In this document: positions 56,292 to 64,000 of the stretch, piece after piece | How positions within the stretch are numbered: position 1 is the first letter of the stretch | Layout: each line of letters opens with the position of its first letter | Source of the DNA: CAWGMT01 sp963823675 | GTDB taxonomy: Bacteria > Planctomycetota > Planctomycetia > Isosphaerales > Isosphaeraceae | Assembly (NCBI GenBank): GCA_963823675.1 | Contig: CAWGMT010000010.1 | Coordinates: 434,001 to 498,000 of the forward strand | DNA: 64,000 nt | Reading direction: 5' to 3' | The notes under the pieces: generated by a model | Seen by the model: only the letters and a program-made list of their open reading frames with translations | Database searches by the model: none | Told to the model about the DNA's origin: nothing | Position numbers and translations under genes: made by a program

Positions 56292-57497
56292 ATGAAACCA
56301 CCAACGTTGCCGCTGATCGTTGTTCTCTCCCTCGTCACCGCAGTTCGCCCGCTGTCTGCTGCCGGCTCGCAAACAATGGAACGGATCGTCGTCGACCCAG
56401 ACTTCGCCGGTGCCTATCAGGTTGAGGTTGCCGACGTCAACGGCGACAAGAAGCCCGACATCATCGCCGTCGGCGGCAGCACGTGTGCCTGGTACGAGAA
56501 TCCAACGTGGAAGAAGCGTGTCGTCACCGGCCCGACTCAAACGCCCGGCATCATCTCGAGCGCGACCGCCGACCTTGATGGCGACGGCAAGGCCGAGATC
56601 GCGGTAGCCTACGAGTTTGCGATGAATGCGCCCACGAAGGGCAAGCTCTTACTGGCCACGCAGGGCCGCTCTGCCGACGACGCCTGGACGCTCACTCGGC
56701 TTGCGGATGTCGGAAGTATCCACCGCCTGCGCTTCGGCGATATCGACGGCGATCACAAGCTCGACCTGGTGGTCGCTCCGATCTTCGGGCGGGACGCCAA
56801 GCCGCCCAGTTACAGCGGCGCCGCCGAACTGCATATCTTCAGCCAGAGCGGAAGCCGGGGCACCAAAGTATGGCGCAATCGCGTCGTGGCCAGACGCGAG
56901 GTGATGCACGCCATCGAGGTCATCGACGCCGACGGCGACGGAGTCTCTGACATCCTGACCGCCGACAACGGAGGCGTCATTCTCCTTCGGCGCAAGACGA
57001 GCGGGTTCTTGGCCCTCACTCCTGGCTCAGCGGGCCCGGCCCCGAAGCGCGGCGCGAGCGAGGTCCACCTGGGCAAGCTGGCCGGCGGACGCAAATTCCT
57101 CGCCACCATCGAGCCCTGGCACGGCCACCAGGTTGCCGTATGCATGGCAGCCGGCGATTCCCGAGACCGCGGCGGCGACGATGCCAGAGCGCTCCAATTC
57201 AGCCCACGAATTGTCCTGGACGACACGCTCGCCGACGGCCACGCGCTCTGGGTTGCCGACGTCGATGGCGATGGCGACGATGAGATCTTCGCAGGCCACC
57301 GCGGCAAGGACCACCGGGTGTCCCTCTACGACTTCGACCGCACGAGCAAGACCTGGAACCGAACCGTCATCGACCGCGACATCGCCGCCCAGGACCTCCG
57401 CGGCGGCGACCTCGACGGCGACGGAACCCCTGACATCGTCGCGGTCGGTGGCGCAACTCATAACGTCGTCTGGTATCGCTTCAATCCTGCGACATGA
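56292..57497 (+). CDS. Exported FG-GAP/VCBS repeat protein
   Basis: About 401 residues from ATG 56292 (MKPPTLPLIVVLSLVTAVRP), a signal peptide. It contains at least six calcium-binding FG-GAP loops of the DxDGDGxxD kind: DVNGDKKPDIIAVGG, DLDGDGKAEIAVAY, DIDGDHKLDLVV, DADGDGVSDILTAD, DVDGDGDDEIFAGH and DLDGDGTPDIVAVGG. The fold is a beta-propeller, exported and probably surface-associated. Its last 17 bases overlap the end of the convergent NTF2-like gene. Another start is possible at 56268. Confidence 0.9.
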   Translation: MKPPTLPLIVVLSLVTAVRPLSAAGSQTMERIVVDPDFAGAYQVEVADVNGDKKPDIIAVGGSTCAWYENPTWKKRVVTGPTQTPGIISSATADLDGDGKAEIAVAYEFAMNAPTKGKLLLATQGRSADDAWTLTRLADVGSIHRLRFGDIDGDHKLDLVVAPIFGRDAKPPSYSGAAELHIFSQSGSRGTKVWRNRVVARREVMHAIEVIDADGDGVSDILTADNGGVILLRRKTSGFLALTPGSAGPAPKRGASEVHLGKLAGGRKFLATIEPWHGHQVAVCMAAGDSRDRGGDDARALQFSPRIVLDDTLADGHALWVADVDGDGDDEIFAGHRGKDHRVSLYDFDRTSKTWNRTVIDRDIAAQDLRGGDLDGDGTPDIVAVGGATHNVVWYRFNPAT

Positions 57498-57945
57498 CGA
57501 AGAATTGCAGAGTCTTCATCAGCCACTTGTCCCCTTGCTTGACGCGAACCTGGACGAACGGAAACTTGCCCTGCTTGTCCACGTTGGGCTGAAAGACGCC
57601 CTCGATGATCAGCACGTCCGGGGTGGCGAAGCGGGCGAACTCAACCGTGTTTTTCGAGGTTGTTTTCTCGCCCGGGTCCTTGAAGATGTCGCGGTACAGG
57701 GTTTCGATTTCCGCGCGGCCGCTTTTGTTGGTCACCTTGACCTCGCCAGTATCGTTATCTTTCTGGAGCCAGAAGAGCTGGGCGTCTTCGGTGTACGTCG
57801 CGGCCATGGCCGCCGCGTCATGGGTGTCGAACAATGCGGAGCCCTTGTTGAGCAGGTCCTGGGCCACATCTTTGGCCTTTTCTTCCTGGGCCTTCGCGCC
57901 CATGGGCAGGGCGATCAGTAACGTGAAAATCGCCAGGCTTCTCAT
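57481..57945 (-). CDS. Exported NTF2-like protein (DUF4440/SgcJ type)
   Basis: 154 residues from ATG 57945, with GGAGA upstream. The signal peptide is MRSLAIFTLLIALPMGAKA. The body reads KDVAQDLLNKGSALFDTHDA, MAATYTEDAQLFWLQKDND and GRAEIETLYRDIFKDPGE, a typical SnoaL/DUF4440 cone-shaped fold used for small-molecule binding or catalysis. The C-terminus is FPFVQVRVKQGDKWLMKTLQ. The frame continues upstream to 58260 through a repeat; the ATG is preferred. It is periplasmic with unknown ligand. Confidence 0.85.
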   Translation of the reverse strand: MRSLAIFTLLIALPMGAKAQEEKAKDVAQDLLNKGSALFDTHDAAAMAATYTEDAQLFWLQKDNDTGEVKVTNKSGRAEIETLYRDIFKDPGEKTTSKNTVEFARFATPDVLIIEGVFQPNVDKQGKFPFVQVRVKQGDKWLMKTLQFFVMSQD

Positions 57946-58064
57946 GACTGTGTCTCCATCGAGCCTTTGAGCCCTGGAAGTAAGTTTGATTATGGTGCCA
58001 AGCTTTCGCTCGGCCCCGACAGTCCGCGTATTCACGGCGAGAGAAGATGAACTGGCTCGCAGGC

Positions 58065-58244
58065 GGCGCGCACAAAAAGGCCGTGGTGGTCTACACAAAG
58101 AAGTTGGCGCTCCCGCAAGCGGGATCAATCGCATAAAATGCGAAGTTCTGACGCCCCAGGCCGAGCACCTCGAACCTGGTACTTGAACTACGTGCTTCGC
58201 CACCACGGCAGGCTTCATTTTGACACGATCAAAACTGTTGTCAA
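58065..58244 (-). repeat. Long direct repeat, copy A
   Basis: About 180 bp, similar throughout to 58594-58770. Shared blocks include GGCGCTCCCG, TTCTGACGCCCCAGG, CCTGGTACTTGAA, GCCACCACGGCA or GCCACGGCA, and TTTTGACACG. On the minus strand both read WGVRxSxxxRIPxxGAPTSL-type peptides, so the family may derive from a once-coding sequence. Confidence 0.75.
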
Positions 58245-58292
58245 CAGGCGAGTGGGCCAAAAATCAGCGGTTCTTAAGGATTCCTGATCCGT

Positions 58293-58440
58293 TCAATCTT
58301 TGATTGACGGATCGCTTCTCCTGATCGCCGCCATCGCCAGGTCGAACCGCTCCCGCTCGCGCTGGTTGGCGGCAACGAGGTCGACGATGGACCTTTTGAT
58401 CTGCGTGTCAGCGATGGCCAGGTCGGCGTTCGCACGAAGT
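58293..58440 (-). pseudogene. 3' remnant of a coiled-coil hypothetical gene
   Basis: Reading the minus strand to TGA 58295-58293 gives about 49 codons with coding character: LRANADLAIADTQIKRSIVD, then LVAANQRERERFDLAMAAIR, ending SDPSIKD. The helical, charged pattern resembles the C-termini of planctomycete coiled-coil proteins. There is no start codon or upstream body, only the neighbouring repeat. It is most likely a truncated relic. Confidence 0.4.
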
Positions 58441-58593
58441 GCAGAAGGAGCCGGCGAAGGGCGAGCGGGGTCGCGTTAGCGCGCCGAGTTGCGCGGAATG
58501 CCTCCCGGCGCTCACGCGACCGGGCTCGCCGTGGAAGTGCCCGATCGCTTCCTTAAGGGACTCGCCGCGGATGAACCGCATGGCGCAAAACGG

Positions 58594-58770
58594 TCGGCGC
58601 GCAAAAAATGCCGTGCCGGTCGTCCCAAAGAGGTCGGCGCTCCCGAAACCGGGATACGTCGCAATCGCGACCTTCTGACGCCCCAGGGCAAAGACCTCAT
58701 CCCTGGTACTTGAAGACGGGCTCAACCGCCACGGCAACTTTTATTTTGACACGCTCCGGGTCATAGTCAA
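58594..58770 (-). repeat. Long direct repeat, copy B
   Basis: The diverged partner of 58065-58244 in the same orientation, start-to-start spacing ~529 bp. By eye about two thirds of positions are shared, with conserved blocks in the same order. Confidence 0.75.
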
Positions 58771-58924
58771 GGCGCTCCCTGCCCCGATCTTCTACTTCGT
58801 GCCTTGTCCCGGTACCTGGCAGACCCGAACGATCAGCAGGACGGGTTGGCTCACCGCCTGATGGAAAGAGTAAGATCAAGACTCAATCGGCCGGGATGCT
58901 CTCGCAGACGGGAAACCACCATCG

Positions 58925-60026
58925 ATGAAAATCACGCGAATCGCGGTCTATGGGGTCGAGCTGCCGCTCCATGAGGGTAGCTACAATTGGTCCGGCGGGA
59001 AGTCGGTGTCGGTCTTTGACAGCACGATCGTCGCGGTCGAGACTGATCAAGGAGTGACCGGCCACGGGGAGGTCTGTCCGCTGGGACCGTTCTACCTGCC
59101 GGCTTACGCGCTCGGGCCCGGACGGGAATCGCCGAGCTGGGCCCGCATCTCCTAGGCGACGACCCGCGCCAGATCGGCCGCTTGAACCGGCGAATGGACG
59201 CGGCCCTTCAGGGCCACCCGTATGTGAAGTCGGCTCTCGACATCGCGTGCTGGGACATCCTGGGCAAGGTGACCGGTCAGCCGGTCTGCGTGCTGCTCGG
59301 TGGGCGTTACGGAGAAGACTTCGTACTTTATCGGGCGATCTCGCAGGATGAGCCCGAGGCCATGGCGAAGCGGGTGGCGGGCTACCGCGCCCAGGGGTAC
59401 CGGCGGTTCCAGCTCAAGGTCGGTGGTGACCCCGAGGTTGACGTCGAGCGGATCCGCGCCGCGGCCGCCGAGCTGGAACCGGGCGACCGGCTGGTCGCCG
59501 ATGCCAACACCGGCTGGCTGATGCACGACGCTCTGCGCGTCGTCCGGGCCGTGCGCGACATCGACGTCTACATCGAACAGCCATGCCGCTCGTACGACGA
59601 ATGCCTGACCGTCCGCCGCCACTGCGATCACCCGTTCGTGCTCGACGAGAGCATTGACTCGCTCGATCCCCTGCTCCGCGGCCACGCCGACCGAGCCATG
59701 GACGTGGTCAACATCAAGATCAGCAAGTTCGGCGGCCTGACCAAGGCCAGACAGGCACGCGATCTGTGTGTCTCGCTCGGGATCGCGATGACGATCGAGG
59801 ATAGCTGGGGAGGCGATATCACCACGGCCGCAATTGCCCATCTGGCACACAGCACGCCACACGATTACTTGTTCACATCAACCGACTTCAACAGCTATGT
59901 CACGGTCAGCACGGCCCACGGGCGCCGCAGCGCGTCGCGGGCAGGATGTCGGCCCCGCTGGTCCCGGGGCTGGGGATCAGTCCGCGCATGGAAGTTCTGG
60001 GGGAACCGGTTTTCGAAGTTCGCTAG
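58925..60026 (+). pseudogene. Enolase-superfamily enzyme, like cis-3-hydroxy-L-proline dehydratase (two frameshifts)
   Basis: The N-terminal part (MKITRIAVYGVELPLHEGSY, ETDQGVTGHGEVCPLGPFYL) is in one frame. From ~59120 the next frame carries TGIAELGPHLLGDDPRQIGR, SALDIACWDILGKVTGQPVC, GYRRFQLKVGGDPEVDVERI (catalytic Lys), VADANTGWL, VVNIKISKFGGLTKARQAR and MTIEDSWGGDITTAAIAHLA. Near 59920 a second shift leads to APQRVAGRMSAPLVPGLGI and EVLGEPVFEVR, stopping at TAG 60024-60026. The pattern is closest to the cis-3-hydroxyproline dehydratase / 4-hydroxyproline betaine epimerase group. The prolyl peptidase gene that follows fits a peptide- or proline-catabolic neighbourhood, but that link is weak. 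Confidence 0.8.
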
Positions 60027-60116
60027 CAAGCGCCGATCGGGCCGTCCCATGAGTGAGCCAATGGCCGAAGGCCGGTCGCAACTTGCACCCTACTCGCACC
60101 TGGGGAGATTGATTCG

Positions 60117-62465
60117 ATGAGCTGGCCATACCGGATCGTGGCGATTCTCTTGATCGCACTGCCGGTCAAACCGCTGATCGCGGCGGAAGACCACGACCCC
60201 TCGCGCCTCACGGTCGAGCGGGTCTTCGCCGCCCATGAGTTCGAGCCCGAGCGGGTGTCGGCCCGCTGGCTGGCCGGCGATTCGGCCTATCTGACGCTGG
60301 AAATGTCAAAGGAGAGCACCGGCGGCCAGGACCTGGTGCGGAACGACCCCGCCAGCGGCAACAAGAGTGTGCTAGTTCCGGCCGCTTTGCTGATTCCGCC
60401 CGGTACCAGCAAGCCGCTCGCCATCGACGAATACGCACTGACTCCCGATCGGGCCCGGCTCTTGATCTACACGAATTCCCAGCGCGTCTGGCGCACCAAC
60501 GCGCGGGGAGATTACTGGGTGCTCGACCGCTCGAGCCGCGAGCTGGGCAAGCTGGGCGGTGATGCTCCGCCGGCCTCGCTCATGCACGCCAAGATCGCAC
60601 CCGATGGTTCGAGAGCTGCCTATGTTCTCCGCAACAATCTCTACGTCGAAGACCTGCGCGACCACCACGTGACAAAGCTGACCAATTCGAGCTCACGCGA
60701 TGAAATCAACGGCACCTTCGACTGGGTGTATGAGGAAGAGCTTGGGCTCCGTGACGGCTTTCGTTTTAGCCCGGACGGGACCTCCATCGCCTACTGGCAG
60801 CTCAACACCCGCGACGTGCCGGATTTCTTCCTGGTGAACAACACCGATGCGCTCTATCCCCGCGTTATTCCCATCAAGTACCCCAAGGTCGGCCAGAAGA
60901 ACGCTTTCTGCCGGGTTGGCGTCATTTCAGCGCGAGGTGGAGAAACGCGCTGGCTGGATTTGCCCGGCGATCCCACCGAGCATTACATCGCTTCCATGGA
61001 GTGGGTGAAAGACACCGGTGAAATCGTGCTGCAGCGGTTGAACCGGCTCCAGAATACCGATCGGGTCATGAGGGCCGACCTGCGCACGGGCAAAGCCGAG
61101 ACGATCTTGACCGAGCATGACGACGCCTGGATCGATTTTCCGGAAGAGCTGCGCTGGCTGCATGGCGGCCGGGAGTTCCTCTGGCTGAGCGAGCGCGACG
61201 GCTGGCGCCACCTGTATCGCGTCGATCGAGCGGGAAAGTCGATCGCTCTGATCACTCCTGGCGATTTCGACGTGATCCGGCTCGTCGAGATCGACCAGTC
61301 CGCGGGCTGGGTTTACTTCATGGCCTCGCCGGAAAACCCCACTCAGGCGTATCTCTACCGCGTCAGGCTGGATGGCACGAGCCGCGAGCGAGTGACGCCC
61401 GCTGGACTGCCGGGCACGCACGAATACCAGATCTCGCCGGATGGGCGGTGGGCGATCCATCGATACTCGGCCATGGCCACAATTCCGACGACCGATTTGA
61501 TCCGGCTGCCGGGCCACGAGCGGGTGCGCGTGCTGGCCGATAATTCGGCCCTCCGAAAAAAGATCGACGCTCTCAAGCCGGTGAAAATCGAGTTTTTCCG
61601 GGTCAATATCGGCGGCGGAATCGAGCTCGATGCCTGGTGCCTGCTTCCGCCTGACTTTGATTCGAGCGCCAGGTATCCGCTGCTCGTCCATGTCTACGGC
61701 GAACCGGCCGGACAGACCGTCCTCGACCGCTGGGGCGGCGGCAACCAACTCTGGCACTGGATGCTCGCGCAAGAGGGGTATGTCATCATGAGCTTCGATA
61801 ATCGAGGCACACCCGCGCCGCGCGGCCGGGCCTGGCGGAAGGCGGTCAATCGCCAGATCGGTGTGCTGGCACCCAAGGATCAGGCCGCGGCAGTGAGAGC
61901 AGTGCTCAAAAGGCGGCCCTATCTCGACGCCCGGCGCGTCGGCGTATGGGGCTGGAGCGGCGGCGGTTCGATGAGCTTGCACGCCATCTTCAAGTTTCCC
62001 GATCTCTATTCGACGGCAATCTCCATCGCGCCGGTCGCCAATCAGCGGTACTATGATACGATCTATCAAGAACGGTATATGGGCCTGCCCGAAGAGAACG
62101 TCGAAGGTTACACCCAGGGGTCGCCGATCAATTTCGCTCATCAGCTCAAGGGCAACCTTCTCCTGATCCACGGCACCGGCGACGACAACTGCCATTACCA
62201 GGGCACCGAGGCACTGATCAACGAGCTGATCAAGCACAACAAGCCGTTCACGATGATGGCTTACCCGAACCGGTCGCACGCGATCAACGAGGGGCTCAAC
62301 ACGACGGTGCATCTTCGCGAGTTGATGACTCGGTATTTGAAGGAGCATCTGCAGCCTGGGCCAGTTCCGGCGAAACGCAAAGATGCAATGATCAGCTCGA
62401 ATTATCGAGCGCTGCAAAAGGAAAGAAAGTCCCGGAGGCGGGCAGAGACGCCCGCCCCACTATGA
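60117..62465 (+). CDS. S9 prolyl oligopeptidase (dipeptidyl-peptidase IV type), exported
   Basis: 782 residues. An N-terminal signal (YRIVAILLIALPVKPLIAAE) precedes the DPP-IV beta-propeller (FDWVYEEELGLRDGFRFSPD, YWQLNTRDVPDFFLVNNTDA). The catalytic domain has Ser in GVWGWSGGGSMSLHAIFKF, Asp in LIHGTGDDNCHYQGTEALI and His in AYPNRSHAINEGLNTTVHL. It releases Xaa-Pro dipeptides or cleaves after Pro in the periplasm. The last ~10 residues (SRRRAETPAPL) are written by a palindromic repeat at 62437-62456, so the original C-terminus was probably shorter. It starts 90 bases after the enolase-like gene's stop. Confidence 0.93.
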   Translation: MSWPYRIVAILLIALPVKPLIAAEDHDPSRLTVERVFAAHEFEPERVSARWLAGDSAYLTLEMSKESTGGQDLVRNDPASGNKSVLVPAALLIPPGTSKPLAIDEYALTPDRARLLIYTNSQRVWRTNARGDYWVLDRSSRELGKLGGDAPPASLMHAKIAPDGSRAAYVLRNNLYVEDLRDHHVTKLTNSSSRDEINGTFDWVYEEELGLRDGFRFSPDGTSIAYWQLNTRDVPDFFLVNNTDALYPRVIPIKYPKVGQKNAFCRVGVISARGGETRWLDLPGDPTEHYIASMEWVKDTGEIVLQRLNRLQNTDRVMRADLRTGKAETILTEHDDAWIDFPEELRWLHGGREFLWLSERDGWRHLYRVDRAGKSIALITPGDFDVIRLVEIDQSAGWVYFMASPENPTQAYLYRVRLDGTSRERVTPAGLPGTHEYQISPDGRWAIHRYSAMATIPTTDLIRLPGHERVRVLADNSALRKKIDALKPVKIEFFRVNIGGGIELDAWCLLPPDFDSSARYPLLVHVYGEPAGQTVLDRWGGGNQLWHWMLAQEGYVIMSFDNRGTPAPRGRAWRKAVNRQIGVLAPKDQAAAVRAVLKRRPYLDARRVGVWGWSGGGSMSLHAIFKFPDLYSTAISIAPVANQRYYDTIYQERYMGLPEENVEGYTQGSPINFAHQLKGNLLLIHGTGDDNCHYQGTEALINELIKHNKPFTMMAYPNRSHAINEGLNTTVHLRELMTRYLKEHLQPGPVPAKRKDAMISSNYRALQKERKSRRRAETPAPL
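62437..62456. repeat. Palindromic element at the 3' end of the S9 peptidase gene
   Basis: GGCGGGC (62437-62443) and GCCCGCC (62450-62456) pair around AGAGAC. The element covers the final codons of the peptidase and lies a few bases before the stop at 62465. Confidence 0.65.
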
Positions 62466-62641
62466 TCGAGCCGGTGCAGCCCCTTCAGGTGCTCCAGATC
62501 CCGGTCGGTGATTTGCGTGCCCTGAAGGTCGATCCACGTGACATCGTGAAATCAGCGACAGCGCGACGCGCAGGCTCATCGCTAGGCGCCATGACCGCCG
62601 GCGGGTCGGTTTGACCGGCTGTATGCTTGGAATATCGATTT

Positions 62642-63310
62642 TCACTGACCTGGACTCGAGACCAGCTCGCGAAGGGGTTGCGGGCAGCTCTTCCACGTCG
62701 CAAGATAAGTTGCCTCAAGCGGAGCAGGCACATAGAAGTTGTGGTCCAGGAAAAGCGGCATGTCCGGGACAACATCCCCCACCGCGACGGGCTCGACGTA
62801 TGCTGTCGCATGTTCACCCGCCGCGTACGCGACCAGCGTAAGAGGCTTGTAGGCGGGTAGCTCGAACTCGAAAGGCTCCTCCGCGATCCCATCCCAGATT
62901 ACTTTATGAATTCCTTGCGGGTCCCGCTCAGTTGGCGGGAGGAAGTTGACGATCAACAGATGAATGCCGTTAGAAAGCAGGTCCAGCGCTTTTTCAGAGA
63001 ACGACCGGATCGCCTGCTGGCTGCTTTTGTTTCCCGGCGACACGATTTCGATTACCGCGACAAGATCGCGGAGCCCACGACGGATCGCAATGCGGTCGGC
63101 CTTCGCGGCGTAGAGATTTTCCTCGGCGGATTGGATCACGAATCGCGTGTTCGGTTGTCGTTCAGTCACCCCCGATTGGGGCTCAATGAGCGCGCAGAAT
63201 CCATCGGGAAGACGCCCGGAGTTCAGAGCATCGCAGAGGGACGCAGCCCACCGCTGATGAAAGTGGTGGAACAACCCGGCCGGAACGCGTGCCCAATCGT
63301 GAATCGGCAT
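62642..63310 (-). CDS. DUF4058 family protein, shorter than usual
   Basis: 222 residues from ATG 63310, after an AGGAG ribosome binding site. Starts MPIHDWARVPAGLFHHFHQR and continues RIAIRRGLRDLVAVIEIVSPG, SFSEKALDLLSNGIHLLIVN and EEPFEFELPAYKPLTLVAYA, with an end like YVEPVAVGDVVPDMPLFL. This is the pattern of DUF4058, abundant in planctomycetes and cyanobacteria and of unknown function. Family members are usually ~260-280 residues; a stretch after CALIEPQSGV seems missing here. It is divergent from the downstream small gene. Confidence 0.85.
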   Translation of the reverse strand: MPIHDWARVPAGLFHHFHQRWAASLCDALNSGRLPDGFCALIEPQSGVTERQPNTRFVIQSAEENLYAAKADRIAIRRGLRDLVAVIEIVSPGNKSSQQAIRSFSEKALDLLSNGIHLLIVNFLPPTERDPQGIHKVIWDGIAEEPFEFELPAYKPLTLVAYAAGEHATAYVEPVAVGDVVPDMPLFLDHNFYVPAPLEATYLATWKSCPQPLRELVSSPGQ

Positions 63311-63464
63311 TGGCTCTCCTTCGGGGGAATCGAGCTTTCATTGTATCGCCAGCGCCGAACGCGGGCCAAGCTCGGATCGATGTTCCCATCGGGACTCCGA
63401 CCGAATACGATTGTCTGATCGTCGTCGATCACACCGAGGCTTCACACATCCGGGAGCGATGGGC

Positions 63465-63827
63465 ATGCTCGAGCTCAGCGGGTTGATTCGAGAGTATTGC
63501 GAGATCCTGAACCAGGAGCGCCTGCTCTCGGAGCGGAAGGAAACGCTCCGAGCCGCCATCGAGGAAGAAATGGCCCGTCAGAATGTTGACCGCACGCAAA
63601 CCAGAGATGGGAGCGCAAGCCACATGAATCGGTTCAAGCTGGTTCCGAGGCGAGAGCCGGTCCTCAATCTGCTCGGCAGCGATGACCTCTTCGCGTTTGC
63701 GAGCTTTACGCCCGCGCGAGTCAAGGAGATACTCGTACCCAAGTACGGCCGTGAAACGCTGATCCCCTTGTTCGACATTCAGAAGACACGCTACCTCTTG
63801 ATCAAGCGATTCACTGGGGGTAACTGA
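63465..63827 (+). CDS. Hypothetical small protein
   Basis: 120 residues from ATG 63465 (MLELSGLIREYCEILNQERL). GGGAG lies 8 bases upstream, which favours this start over ATG 63459 or the longer frame from 63411. The N-terminus is a charged amphipathic helix (LLSERKETLRAAIEEEMARQ). The second half has RREPVLNLLGSDDLFAFASF and PKYGRETLIPLFDIQKTRYL. No signal peptide or metal motif; I do not recognise a family. The remaining ~170 bases to the window end show no gene. Confidence 0.65.
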   Translation: MLELSGLIREYCEILNQERLLSERKETLRAAIEEEMARQNVDRTQTRDGSASHMNRFKLVPRREPVLNLLGSDDLFAFASFTPARVKEILVPKYGRETLIPLFDIQKTRYLLIKRFTGGN

Positions 63828-64000
63828 GCAAGTCTGTGGTCAGTTGCCATTCGACCAGATTGTCGGTCATGATCGACAGGCGGCCTCGGGGCTCGGTTTG
63901 GCTTGGGTAAGATGTTCCACCGGCTCGGTGGCGAGCGCCGGCTTGCTACGTGGAACCGCTCAGGAAGCTGCCCAGGCGAGCCGCCGCGTCCGATCCGACC

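Larger units (their letters stand above)
57946..58924. other. Intergenic region with two direct repeat copies and a gene remnant
   Basis: About 980 bases between divergent genes. It contains repeat copies at 58065-58244 and 58594-58770 and a C-terminal gene fragment at 58293-58440. No complete gene was found; short frames on both strands are repeats read in different phases. Confidence 0.55.

Noticed and set aside
60927..62417. 496-residue minus-strand frame
   Set aside because: Shadow of the S9 peptidase; no motif of its own.

Overview
The window is high-GC bacterial DNA, most likely a planctomycete and probably Isosphaeraceae-like. That is an inference from gene content. The markers are: an ECF sigma factor fused through a membrane segment to carboxypeptidase-regulatory-like repeats, two PEP-CTERM exported proteins, TPR proteins with a C-terminal glycosyltransferase-like domain, a sedolisin (S53) protease, FG-GAP and leucine-rich-repeat exported proteins, a formylglycine-generating-enzyme-like protein, DUF4058, and many palindromic intergenic repeats. 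No rRNA, tRNA, CRISPR array, transposase or prophage was recognised.

Layout. 1-6.7 kb (minus): two tandem TPR-glycosyltransferase paralogues, an S53 protease with two in-frame amber codons, and a PEP-CTERM protein. 7.5-12.9 kb (plus): UvrD-like helicase, exported beta-propeller protein and an unknown gene. 13.0-17.6 kb (minus): a 42-residue Lys/Ala-rich protein, then a four-gene operon for a Tat-linked three-subunit molybdenum hydroxylase (2Fe-2S, Mo, FAD) plus a 79-residue Cys-containing protein. 17.8-23.1 kb: rhodanese, quinone/enoyl reductase, a small unknown gene and the ECF sigma fusion. 23.4-26.8 kb (minus): pabB-pabC-nif3 with 4-nt overlaps. 27.0-35.0 kb (plus): LRR protein, then an acyltransferase-like protein with acyl-CoA dehydrogenase, a FadB/FadJ-type bifunctional enzyme and a thiolase, i.e. 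a complete beta-oxidation set. 35.1-40.3 kb: DUF1883 and membrane-protein pair, lone ABC membrane domain, an inverted-repeat element, PEP-CTERM protein and MFS transporter. 40.5-44.8 kb: BlaI-type regulator, membrane protein, FGE-like protein, VapBC-type toxin-antitoxin pair and an Imm70-like gene. 45.0-49.1 kb (minus): mgtE, serS and an M20 dipeptidase. 49.8-57.5 kb (plus): unknowns, a solute-binding lipoprotein, an esterase and an FG-GAP protein. 57.5-63.8 kb: NTF2-like protein, enolase-superfamily enzyme, S9 peptidase, DUF4058 and an unknown.

Two features stand out. First, about 18 apparent frameshift or nonsense lesions fall in 13 genes, including pabB. Random placement by gene length would hit a similar number of genes, so assembly error must be tested before any gene is called dead. 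Two cases are less easily random: the homologous +1 shifts in the two TPR-glycosyltransferase paralogues, and the two TAG codons in one otherwise intact protease. Second, at least seven different dyad-symmetric repeat families occur between genes or at gene ends.

The best candidates for undescribed biology are the beta-oxidation operon led by a FabD-fold protein that seems to lack the malonyl-binding arginine, the paired TPR-GT frame change, the DUF1883/two-TM pair, and the tiny histone-tail-like protein.
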